Positions 17,405 to 26,181 of a stretch of DNA of 53,966 nt are shown here, piece by piece; position 1 is the stretch's first letter, and each line of letters begins with the position of its first letter. The stretch covers positions 1 to 53,966 of the forward strand of contig NZ_JBEXCV010000050.1 of NCBI RefSeq assembly GCF_040605455.1. Reading direction: 5' to 3'. Position numbers and translations under genes: made by a program. The stretch is from Embleya sp040605455 (GTDB lineage Bacteria; Actinomycetota; Actinomycetes; Streptomycetales; Streptomycetaceae). The notes beneath the pieces are model-generated. The model was not told where the DNA came from. It searched no databases and was given only the letters and a program-made list of their open reading frames with translations.

Positions 17405-19642
17405 ATGAAGAGGGACTTGGCATTCCCGGCGAAAGGTGCGTTGCATAGGAGGATGCAGGATCAGGCGACCCCGGGACCCCAGCCGCAACGCACAGCACTC
17501 GCGTTGCCACCAGGGCCCTCGGCGGCCTCCTCGGACCCACCCACGCTGCCCCCGTTCCCGGCGGTACATCCGCCCGAAATGGGCCCGCAGAACCAGATCA
17601 GGCCGCTGGTCACGCTCACCGGCAAGCGCTTCACCTGGGCGGCCGGGGTGCGTGCCGCGCTCGGCGTGGGCATCCCGTTCGCGATCGTCACGGTGACCCT
17701 GGGCGTCGGCTACGGTACGTTCGCCGCGCTGGGCGGCTACACCGTCCTGTACGCGGCCAAGGAGCCGTACGCGCGCCGGGCGATCACCCTCGCGCTGGTC
17801 GGCTTGGGCCTGGCTTTGGCGCTGACCCTGGGCTCGCTCGCGGCCGGCACCGCGTTCCTGTACGTGCCGGTGATCACCATGGTCGCCGCCGTCGCCACCT
17901 TCTTGTGCGGTGCGTTGCAGGTGGACCGCCCCGGCGGATACATGTTCACCCTGGTCTGTGCGATGGGCGCCTTCCTGCCACACCAACCGGACATGGTCCC
18001 CGAGCGGGCCGCACTGGTGCTCGTGGGCGCCGCCGGCGCGTGGCTCGTGTCGATGTCGGGCTGGCTGGTCCGTCCGCGCCACCCCGAGCACATGGCGCTG
18101 GCGGCCTGCTTCGAGGCGCTCGCCGACTTCTTCGCCTCGATCGGCGACAAGCCCAGCGACGCCGCCCGACACCGTGCGTCCGAGACGGTGCACAGCGCGT
18201 GGGTGAGCGTGTTGCGCGCGGACACCAAGCGCAATCGGCGCACCGGCGAGGCCCGTCGGCTGCGGGTGTTGTGCCGGCGCGCGCTCGACCTGTTCCAGGC
18301 CGCACAACTGTTCGCCGTGGAGCGAACCAGGCCACTGCCGCCGGAGATCGCGGACACCGTGCGCGCACTGGCCGGCGCGGTCGGGAAGCCCAAACTGGTC
18401 CCGGTCATGCCCGCGGTGCTCGCCGACACCGAGACCGCCGCCGAACGCTACCTGCGCACGGTACTCAGGGCCGCCGCCGCGGCGGCCGGTCAACCGGCGG
18501 TCAAGGAGGGCGAGATCATCCCGGGCCGACGGCCCACCGCCGGCGAGCGCATGCGCGCGGCGTTCGACCGCTCGTCCCTGGTCCCGCCGACCGCGCTGCG
18601 CACCGGGCTGGGCGTCGGCTCGGCGACGCTGGCCGCGGCGCTGCTGCCGGTGGTGCACCCGGTGTGGGTGGCCATCGCGGCCGGCGCCGCGCTCCAGGGC
18701 GGCAACGTCGTGCTCGACTTCGGCCGGGTGCTGCAACGGGCGATCGGCACGCTCGTGGGCGTCGCGGTGATCGCGCTGTTCTTCCACGACCTGATGCCCA
18801 ACCGATGGCTCGTGGTGGTCGCCGTCGCGCTGCTGTTCGGTGCGACGCAGACCGTGATCGCCCGCAACCTCGCCGTGGGCGCCGCGTGTGTGACCCCCGT
18901 CGGCCTCTTCCTGGCCGCCACCGGCCAACCCGGTGCGCACGTGGGCGACCTGGCCGCCACTCGCGTGATCGACACCGTCCTGGGCCTGGCCGTCGGCCTG
19001 ACCGCGAGCCTGGTGTTGTGGCCGCGCGCGTCCGCGACCAGATTGCCGCGCCAACTCGGCCGGACCATCCGGGCCGAGGCGATGCTGCTGCGGGCCACGG
19101 TCACCGGGCAGATCGTGGACGATCGTGCCTGGGGCAGCACCCGCCGGGCGGCCCGGCGCGAACTGCTCGACCTGTGGAGTGTGTACGAGGCGGCACTGGG
19201 CGAATTCACCGGCCGTCGACTGGACGCCGAGCGGCTGTGGCCCGCGATCGTGACCACCCAGCGGCTCGGCTACCGGCTGATGACCGCGCCCGAGACCTAC
19301 CGCACCGAGCCACCCGAACCGATCCCCGCGGACGACCTGGACCGGCTGGACACCTACCTGGCCGAACTGGCCTCGGCGGCCGAGGAGCGGCGCGCTCCGA
19401 CACTGCCCGAGCCACCGGATCTGTGGGGGCATCCGGTGCTGCGCCAACACCTGAAGCGACTGGGCCGCACGATCGCCCGGGCGAACGAACCACTGCCCGC
19501 CCGGCAACTGCCCGCGTTCGTCCAGCGGCGCATCCTGGCCCCGCCCGCCCGGCTTCTGCACGGGGCCCGCCGCGCGACCGGCGCGGATACGGGACAATCG
19601 CAGCGACCGGCCCCAAACCGTGGACCAGGAGACAGAACTTGA
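17405..19642 (+). CDS. FUSC (fusaric acid resistance-like) family membrane protein
   Basis: About 745 residues with two repeats of a hydrophobic bundle (about 75-215 and 390-540), each followed by a soluble helical domain. This is the FUSC/YccS-like layout of putative efflux or envelope proteins. The start is uncertain. ATG 17405 is used; ATG 17453 directly abuts an AGGAGG (17447-17452), too close to act as its own ribosome-binding site. The stop overlaps the folD start by four bases (TTGA), so folD translation is coupled to this gene, an unusual pairing. Substrate unknown. Confidence 0.82.
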   Translation: MKRDLAFPAKGALHRRMQDQATPGPQPQRTALALPPGPSAASSDPPTLPPFPAVHPPEMGPQNQIRPLVTLTGKRFTWAAGVRAALGVGIPFAIVTVTLGVGYGTFAALGGYTVLYAAKEPYARRAITLALVGLGLALALTLGSLAAGTAFLYVPVITMVAAVATFLCGALQVDRPGGYMFTLVCAMGAFLPHQPDMVPERAALVLVGAAGAWLVSMSGWLVRPRHPEHMALAACFEALADFFASIGDKPSDAARHRASETVHSAWVSVLRADTKRNRRTGEARRLRVLCRRALDLFQAAQLFAVERTRPLPPEIADTVRALAGAVGKPKLVPVMPAVLADTETAAERYLRTVLRAAAAAAGQPAVKEGEIIPGRRPTAGERMRAAFDRSSLVPPTALRTGLGVGSATLAAALLPVVHPVWVAIAAGAALQGGNVVLDFGRVLQRAIGTLVGVAVIALFFHDLMPNRWLVVVAVALLFGATQTVIARNLAVGAACVTPVGLFLAATGQPGAHVGDLAATRVIDTVLGLAVGLTASLVLWPRASATRLPRQLGRTIRAEAMLLRATVTGQIVDDRAWGSTRRAARRELLDLWSVYEAALGEFTGRRLDAERLWPAIVTTQRLGYRLMTAPETYRTEPPEPIPADDLDRLDTYLAELASAAEERRAPTLPEPPDLWGHPVLRQHLKRLGRTIARANEPLPARQLPAFVQRRILAPPARLLHGARRATGADTGQSQRPAPNRGPGDRT

Positions 19643-20496
19643 AGGCGCAGATCCTCGACGGCAAGGCCACCGCCACCGCCATCAAAGCCGAACTGGCCGT
19701 TCGGGCCGAGGCACTGAAGGCCCGAGGCATCACGCCGGGTCTGGGCACCGTGCTCGTGGGCGACGACCCCGGCAGCCACTCGTACGTGCGCGGCAAGCAC
19801 CGCGACTGCGCCCAGGTGGGCATCGCGAGCATCCAGCGCAATCTGCCCGCCGACGCGACGCAGGAGCAGGTCGAGGACGTGGTCCGCGAGCTCAACGCGG
19901 ACCCGGCCTGTACCGGCTACATCGTCCAGCTCCCGCTGCCCCGGCACCTGGACGCCAACCGGGTCCTGGAGCTGATGGACCCGGACAAGGACGCCGACGG
20001 CCTGCACCCGACGAACCTGGGCCGGCTGGTGCTCGGCCAGGAGGCGCCGCTGCCGTGCACCCCGCGTGGCATCGTCGAGCTGCTGCGCCGGCACGACATC
20101 GAGATCAACGGTGCCGAGGTGTGTGTGATCGGCCGAGGCGTCACCGTCGGCCGCCCGATCGGCCTGCTGCTCACCCGACGCACCGAGAACGCCACGGTGA
20201 CCCTGTGCCACACCGGCACCAAGGAACTGCCGTTCCACGTGCTCCAGGCGGACGTCGTCGTCGCCGCGGCCGGCGTGCCCGGCCTGATCAGCGCGGACAT
20301 GGTCAAGCCCGGCGCGGTGCTGCTGGACGTGGGCATCACTCGCACCGAGCAGGGGCTGGTCGGCGACGTGCACCCGGAGGCCTACGAGAAGGCCGCCTGG
20401 GTGGCCCCGATGCCCGGCGGGGTGGGTCCGATGACCCGCGCGATGTTGCTCACCAACGTCATCGAGGCCGCCGAGCGGCAGGTCACCAGCCTGTGA
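19639..20496 (+). CDS. folD: Methylenetetrahydrofolate dehydrogenase / methenyl-THF cyclohydrolase
   Basis: TTG 19639 with AGGAG at 19627-19631 gives 285 residues, the family length. It interconverts 5,10-methylene-THF, methenyl-THF and 10-formyl-THF, feeding PurN and PurH. Seen are SHSYVRGKHRDC with the catalytic Tyr and Lys, QLPLPRHLD, KDADGLHPTNLG, the NADP-binding VIGRGVTVGRPIG, and APMPGGVGPMT near the end. It overlaps the FUSC gene by four bases, and the DUF3017 gene follows. Confidence 0.95.
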   Translation: MKAQILDGKATATAIKAELAVRAEALKARGITPGLGTVLVGDDPGSHSYVRGKHRDCAQVGIASIQRNLPADATQEQVEDVVRELNADPACTGYIVQLPLPRHLDANRVLELMDPDKDADGLHPTNLGRLVLGQEAPLPCTPRGIVELLRRHDIEINGAEVCVIGRGVTVGRPIGLLLTRRTENATVTLCHTGTKELPFHVLQADVVVAAAGVPGLISADMVKPGAVLLDVGITRTEQGLVGDVHPEAYEKAAWVAPMPGGVGPMTRAMLLTNVIEAAERQVTSL

Positions 20497-20653
20497 TCGA
20501 ACCGCGTCGGACCCCGGGTCCGGGCGGCGCGATCGTGGGCGCCCGCCTATCCGCGCCCGCCCGGCCCGGAGCCGACGCGGTCTCGCTCATGCCGGGCGCA
20601 GCGACGGGGTGAACGTCGCCGGGCGCGGCACCAGACGAGGAGAGGTGGGACCT

Positions 20654-21034
20654 GTGGCAACCGCTCGGGGGCGACGCAAGGACGGCAGGAAGAAGGAGCC
20701 GGGCACCTACCTGCCCGAGGGCGGTGCCTCGCCGGCCGGGCCGGGGGCGCTGCGGGAGTGGCCCGCGATGGTGGTCTTCGGCTGCCTGATCGCAGCCCTG
20801 TTGACCGCCGCGCTCGACGGCTTCCGGATCGCTGCGATCCTGATCGCGGGCACCTTCCTGGTCGCCGCGATACTGCGGCTGTTCGTATCCGACGTGGGAG
20901 TCCTGGCGGTGCGCAGCCGGTTCACCGACGTGGGTGTGCTGCTGTTCTTCGGCGCCGCGGTACTGCTTCTGGGACTGAGCATTCCCGAGCCGCTCATCGA
21001 TCTGCCGTGGGTGCCCAAACGCACCGGTTCGTAG
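20654..21034 (+). CDS. DUF3017 domain-containing membrane protein
   Basis: GTG 20654 is preceded by GGAGAGG and yields 126 residues. A basic N-terminus (RGRRKDGRKKEP) precedes three hydrophobic helices (about 38-58, 61-77 and 91-109). DUF3017 proteins are small actinobacterial membrane proteins routinely found right after folD. Function unknown. Confidence 0.85.
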   Translation: MATARGRRKDGRKKEPGTYLPEGGASPAGPGALREWPAMVVFGCLIAALLTAALDGFRIAAILIAGTFLVAAILRLFVSDVGVLAVRSRFTDVGVLLFFGAAVLLLGLSIPEPLIDLPWVPKRTGS

Positions 21035-21057
21035 CCCGCGGCTCGTAGGCTCGCGGA

Positions 21058-21096
21058 CGTCGGGCCGAGGGGAGGCCGACCTCCCTCGGCCCGACG
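21058..21096. terminator. Strong hairpin between converging DUF3017 and glutamine-synthetase-like genes
   Basis: A stem of 17 base pairs with one bulged G and loop CCGA (21076-21079). There is no long T-run. Likely a bidirectional terminator. Confidence 0.75.
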
Positions 21097-21101
21097 GCAC
21101 G

Positions 21102-22481
21102 TCAGTACAGCCTGCGCGCCTCGCCGGCGATCTCGCTCGGGGTCATCCCGGCGGCACGGACGATCTCGGCCCGGCGGACCGCGGTGATCGCGTCGAACAG
21201 CGTCTCGCCGAGCGCCTCGCGCAGCACCGCGCTCGCCTCCAGGGCGGCCAGCGCGGCGGCCGGCGACTCCGGCAGCCTGGGCACGCCGGCCGCGGCGGAC
21301 GGATCGCCCGGCACCTCCACGGGCAGCCGCAGCCCGTCCTCGATGCCGGCCAGCCCGGCCGCGATCACCGTGCCGACCACCAGGTACGGATTGGCCGTCG
21401 CGTCGAAGCACTTGAGCTCCGCGTTCGCCGTGTGCTGCCGCTCGCCCGCCATTCCGGTGACCAGCCGCAGCGCCGCCTCCCGGTTCTCCAGGCCCCAGCA
21501 GCGGTACACGCCCGCCCACTGCGCCGGCACCAGCCGCAGGTGGCTGGCCGCGCCCGGGGCGCCGATGGCCAGCAGCGCGGGCAACTCGCGCAGGACACCC
21601 GCCAGGAACGACTCGCCCTCGCGGGTCAGGCCCTGCGGCCCCTCGCCGCCGTGGCACAGGTTCATCCCGTCGCGCCACGGCGAGAAGTGCAGATGGGCGC
21701 CGTTGCCCACCTCGCCGGGCAGCACGCATGGCGCGAAGGTGACCGCGTGCCCGTGCCGGGCGGCGACCGCGCGGATCGTCTCGCGCACCAGCACGGTGGT
21801 GTCCGCCGCGCCGACCGGATCCTGCGGCGCCACGGAGACCTCCAACTGGCCCGCCGCGTACTCCGGGTGTACCTGCAACACGCTCACGTCCTGGGCGGCG
21901 AGCGCGCGGATCAACTCGCGCAGTTGGCCGGAAACCCTGACCACCCGGGTCATCCCGTACGCGGCCTTGTGGAAGGCGGGCACGAAGCGGCCGGTCGAGT
22001 CCTCGGTGCCGGTGACCCACTCGACCTCGAAGCCCATCCGCAGCGACAATCCGCGCAACCCGGCGCGCGCGGCCATCCGCCGGGCGAAGGTGCGCTGGCA
22101 GCCCGCGTACGGCACGCCGTCCTGGGTGTAGCGGTCGCCGGGCGCCCAGGCCCAGCCCGGCTGCGCGGCCAGCGGTCGCAGCGCCGCCAGGTCGGGGATC
22201 AGCCGCAGATCGCCGGTCGGCCCGCCGACCAGCGTGCCGGCGGTGATCGAGTCGTCGGCGAGGAACACGTCGAACACGGGGGAGAAGCCCACGCCGTGCG
22301 CGGCGACCGCGTCCAGGCGTGCATGGGGGATCGTCTTGACCCGGGTGATGCCGGCGTTGTCCACCCAGCCCAGGGCGACCACATCGATCGGGTCGGGCGC
22401 GGCGGCGTCGACCGTCGCCGATGCGCCGAGCGGACCGGAGGTGGGCCCGCGGGTCGGCTCGGCCGGGTCCGACGCATGCAT
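21102..22481 (-). CDS. Glutamine synthetase family protein (GlnA-like gamma-glutamyl ligase)
   Basis: A 459-residue protein from ATG 22481, with GGAGA seven bases upstream. The catalytic barrel is recognisable: GFEVEW (metal-binding Glu), QVHPEYAAGQLEVS, GNGAHLHFS (the NGxHxHxS loop), and ELKCFDATANPYLVVG. It is clearly diverged from true GlnA; several arginine and adenylylation-loop motifs are absent. Actinobacterial relatives include gamma-glutamyl-polyamine and -ethanolamine ligases (GlnA2-4 group), so an amine other than ammonia is the probable acceptor. It stands alone and divergent from mdh. Confidence 0.85.
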   Translation of the reverse strand: MHASDPAEPTRGPTSGPLGASATVDAAAPDPIDVVALGWVDNAGITRVKTIPHARLDAVAAHGVGFSPVFDVFLADDSITAGTLVGGPTGDLRLIPDLAALRPLAAQPGWAWAPGDRYTQDGVPYAGCQRTFARRMAARAGLRGLSLRMGFEVEWVTGTEDSTGRFVPAFHKAAYGMTRVVRVSGQLRELIRALAAQDVSVLQVHPEYAAGQLEVSVAPQDPVGAADTTVLVRETIRAVAARHGHAVTFAPCVLPGEVGNGAHLHFSPWRDGMNLCHGGEGPQGLTREGESFLAGVLRELPALLAIGAPGAASHLRLVPAQWAGVYRCWGLENREAALRLVTGMAGERQHTANAELKCFDATANPYLVVGTVIAAGLAGIEDGLRLPVEVPGDPSAAAGVPRLPESPAAALAALEASAVLREALGETLFDAITAVRRAEIVRAAGMTPSEIAGEARRLY

Positions 22482-22713
22482 GTATCACTCTCCGGGATCG
22501 AATGGCTTCGATGAGTGACGAATCTATCGGTCGGTTCCGTCGAAACGAAAACCCTGCGGGCGGAAACCGGTTCGGGGCGAACCTCACACCCATGGTTGGC
22601 GGAGCGGGCCCGGGGGCCGGAGTAATGTGGCCGCGAAAAGTATCTCGATGCCGAGCTACCGGCGGACTGCCATCGGCGTCGGATCCCGCCGCAGCAGAGG
22701 AGACCCGCGCGCA

Positions 22714-23703
<990 letters not shown>

Positions 23704-23807
23704 CCGCCTGATCCGATCCCGAGCCGGGGCCGGGGCCGGGGACCGTGCGTCGGTTCCCGGTCGCGGTGACGGCCGATCGGTGATGACGGCTGGTCGGTGG
23801 TGGTGAT

Positions 23808-23835
23808 CGAGGGCGGGCCGAACGGCCCGCCCTCG
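23808..23835. terminator. Terminator hairpin between mdh and the converging ADP-ribosylglycohydrolase gene
   Basis: A 12-bp perfect stem CGAGGGCGGGCC with loop GAAC (23820-23823). It lies about 105 bp after mdh; the reverse gene ends at 23903. Confidence 0.7.
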
Positions 23836-23902
23836 GTGTGTGTGGGTTCGATCCCCGGACGCGGTGGGCCGCCGGCCCTGTTCGAGGGCGGCGGGCCCGG
23901 TC

Positions 23903-24862
23903 TCAGGTCCGGTCCGCCGGCGTCACGCCGCCCGTGTCGACCCAGCCCGGGACCGGCTCGCGGGCGGTGAGCCAGGAGCCGTGGATGTCGGCCAGTCCCG
24001 TGCGCGATGCCACCACGCCGGCCGTGATCGCGCAGGTCGTGTCGACGTCGCCCATGCCCCGGGCCGTTTCCCACAGGGCGTCGTCGAGGGCGTCCAGGTG
24101 GTGAGCCGCCGTCCACAGGGCGAACGGGACCGTGTCGGGGGCGCTGATCCGGGTGCCGTTGCCCAGCACGCTCGCCGCGTTGCGGACCGAGGAGTCGGCC
24201 GGCAGCCGGGATGCCGTACGGATGCCGGAGGCTACGTCGCTCTCCGGCGTGTGCTCGGCCACCTCGGTCAGGAACTCGACCGGATCCGGCACGGGTTCGT
24301 CCCGCCCGCGGGTCGCCAGCGCCGCCGCGATCGCCACCGCGACGGCGCCCGCCGCCGCCTCCGGGTGGGCGTGCGTGGTCTCGGCGGAGCGCTCGGCCTC
24401 GGCCGCGACGTGGGAGAGATCCTCGTCCGCATGCCACGCGCCCAGCGGCGCCACCCGCATCGCGGCACCGTTGCCCCACGAGCCCTGACCCTCGAATTGA
24501 CGGCGCGTCACCTCGCGCCAGGACTCGCCCTCGTGGATTGCGCGCAGCACGCCGTGCATCGACGGGCCGTAGCCGCGATGCGGGTCGGCCGTGTAGGACG
24601 CGGCGAAGTGCGCGGCCAGTGCGTCCTGGTCGACGTCGTCGCACAAGTGCAGGATGCGCAGCACGGACAGCGCCATCGCGGTGTCGTCGGTCCAGTGCCA
24701 GAGCTTGGCCTTTGGCGCGATCCGGCGGGCCTGAAAGTCGGTCGACTCGGCGCCTTTGTAGAAGAACCACTGTTCGCCGAAGGCGTCGCCGAGGGCGAGG
24801 CCATGCAGGGCACGAGCGGCGTTCGCGACGCGTCGGGTACGGTCCGGGCGGCTACGGTTCAT
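23903..24862 (-). CDS. ADP-ribosylglycohydrolase family protein (DraG-like)
   Basis: A 319-residue protein from ATG 24862, with GGGTGAGG just upstream. The family's di-metal site is visible: LGDAFGE near 25-30, WTDDTAMAL (T58-D-D-T61), GNGAAMRVAPLG, and the C-terminal GDVDTTCAI. These hydrolases remove ADP-ribose from proteins or small molecules. The gene is divergent from a MarR regulator, with a MarR-like operator in between. The longer frame up to 25045 would run through that operator and is not used. Target unknown. Confidence 0.9.
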   Translation of the reverse strand: MNRSRPDRTRRVANAARALHGLALGDAFGEQWFFYKGAESTDFQARRIAPKAKLWHWTDDTAMALSVLRILHLCDDVDQDALAAHFAASYTADPHRGYGPSMHGVLRAIHEGESWREVTRRQFEGQGSWGNGAAMRVAPLGAWHADEDLSHVAAEAERSAETTHAHPEAAAGAVAVAIAAALATRGRDEPVPDPVEFLTEVAEHTPESDVASGIRTASRLPADSSVRNAASVLGNGTRISAPDTVPFALWTAAHHLDALDDALWETARGMGDVDTTCAITAGVVASRTGLADIHGSWLTAREPVPGWVDTGGVTPADRT

Positions 24863-24963
24863 GCGCCTCACCCTGCCGGCCGGGCCCGACCCGAGCCAGG
24901 TATTTCCCGGGTGCTCGAAGTCGCTCGGATCCGCCGGAAAGTGTCGGATATTGCTCAGTCTTA

Positions 24964-24977
24964 TCTCGATATCAAGA
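24964..24977. promoter_or_regulatory. MarR-type operator (TCTCGAT-ATCAAGA)
   Basis: A 14-bp inverted repeat with one mismatch, in the form typical of MarR/TamR sites (TCTYGAT-ATCAAGA). It lies 35 bp upstream of the MarR start and overlaps the expected -35 area. It could also affect the divergent hydrolase. Confidence 0.6.
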
Positions 24978-24999
24978 GGCTCGGCGTCGAACGACTCGC

Positions 25000-25011
25000 T
25001 AGAATGATCCC
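25000..25011 (+). promoter_or_regulatory. -10 box placing the MarR transcript start at its ATG (leaderless)
   Basis: TAGAAT at 25000-25005 ends only six bases before ATG 25012, and no Shine-Dalgarno sequence precedes the ATG. This spacing implies a leaderless mRNA. The -35 is weak. Confidence 0.5.
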
Positions 25012-25506
25012 ATGAAAGACGAGGTCGACCGGCTTGTCGCGGCATGGAAGCGGGAGCGCCCGGACCTCGACGTCGAACCCCTCGAAGTACTGAGCCGGGT
25101 TACCCGACTGGCGAGGCATCTGGACCGCGCCCGGCGTACCGCGTTCTCCGCGCGCGACCTCGAACCGTGGGAGTTCGACGTGCTCTCCGCGCTGCGCCGG
25201 GATGGTGCGCCGTATCAGCTCTCGCCCGGCCAGTTGCTCACCCAGACCCTGGTGACCTCCGGGACGATGACCAACCGGATCGACCGCCTCGCCGCCAAGG
25301 GCCTGGTGCTGCGACTGCCCGACCCGGACGACCGCCGCGGTGTGCTGGTCCGGCTGACCGAGGACGGTCGCGATCGGGTCGACGCGGCGATGGCCGAGCT
25401 GCTCGGCCAGGAACGGGCCATCCTGGCCGGCCTGACGGTCGATCAGCAGATGGTGCTCGCCGGGCTTTTGCGTTCTCTTGTCGCGCCGTTCGACAACCAC
25501 GCCTGA
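25012..25506 (+). CDS. MarR family transcriptional regulator
   Basis: A 164-residue winged-helix protein. An extended N-terminal helix is followed by EPWEFDVLSALRRDG. The recognition-helix region is LVTSGTMTNRIDRLAAKGLV, and the beta wing is LPDPDDRRGVLVRLTEDGR. C-terminal dimerisation helices complete the fold. The TSGTMTNRIDRL signature is shared with the TamR-like branch. An operator and -10 element lie directly upstream, suggesting autorepression relieved by a small ligand. The divergent ADP-ribosylglycohydrolase may share control. Confidence 0.92.
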   Translation: MKDEVDRLVAAWKRERPDLDVEPLEVLSRVTRLARHLDRARRTAFSARDLEPWEFDVLSALRRDGAPYQLSPGQLLTQTLVTSGTMTNRIDRLAAKGLVLRLPDPDDRRGVLVRLTEDGRDRVDAAMAELLGQERAILAGLTVDQQMVLAGLLRSLVAPFDNHA

Positions 25507-25657
25507 AACAAACCTCTTTGACCATCTCATGGCCATGATTCACTCTTAGTGATCAAATGTGTCAAGCACCCGTTGTGTGCCGGGAACGGCTGCCTGTAGA
25601 CAAGTCCCTGTTGAGAGCGGAACCGCAGGGGTTCGCCTCGGGGAACAGGAGCAGGGC

Positions 25658-25771
25658 ATGAGGTGCATCATTCGTCCGATCGGCGGCACGCGTCGGGAGC
25701 GGCGCGCGGCGTGCGCTCGGACCGACCGACCCACTCCCGCCGAACTCGCCGCACTCACCGGGCACGACTAG
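25658..25771 (+). CDS. Possible 37-residue peptide (hypothetical)
   Basis: ATG 25658 has a good AGGAG (25647-25651) six bases upstream and codes MRCIIRPIGGTRRERRAAC..., ending TAG 25769-25771. The product is Arg-rich and resembles nothing I know. Upstream, TTGACC at 25518-25523 is followed by a perfect 12-bp palindrome TCATGGCCATGA (25527-25538), so the region could be transcribed. It could equally be a spurious frame. Confidence 0.3.
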   Translation: MRCIIRPIGGTRRERRAACARTDRPTPAELAALTGHD

Positions 25772-26044
25772 CCCCGGTCCCTCGGGGGTGAGGGGGGAAG
25801 GTCCCGCTCATGATCCGCGAAGGCGTCTTGGGGAAGTAACGCCGGAACGGGTCGGACGGCGGCGGCCGAGGAGACACGCCGGGGGCGCGGAGGGAGCGAA
25901 CGCGGGGGGACAGGTGGGGGGAAACGCGGAGGGGAAACGCGGGACGGGCACAGGGGAAGAGGGGCGGGGAAGCGCGCGGGGGGCGATGAAACGAGGGGGT
26001 CGGGGGCGACTCGGGGAGAAAGGTAGTCGGGGGGTAGGTACGGC
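25772..26044. other. Purine/G-run-rich gene-free tract, potential G-quadruplexes
   Basis: The plus strand contains many runs of four to six G (for example around 25785-25798, 25903-25940 and 25990-26036) with A-rich gaps, and no coding frame with homology. The composition is unlike the neighbouring genes. It lies between the MarR area and the end of the reverse P450 gene. Confidence 0.6.
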
Positions 26045-26078
26045 GGCGGGCCGGTGGATGACGATCCACCGGCCCGCC
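26045..26078. terminator. Hairpin downstream of the reverse P450 gene
   Basis: A perfect 15-bp stem GGCGGGCCGGTGGAT / complement with loop GACG (26060-26063). It lies about 100 bp past the P450 stop. Probable terminator, without a T-run. Confidence 0.7.
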
Positions 26079-26181
26079 ACCGTGTTTGTGCGAACGGCCC
26101 GGCAACCGGATCCGGCCGCCCGAAATCCCGAGCCGCGTTCGATCCCGACCCGCATGCGAGGACCCCGGCTCGTGGGTCGGC

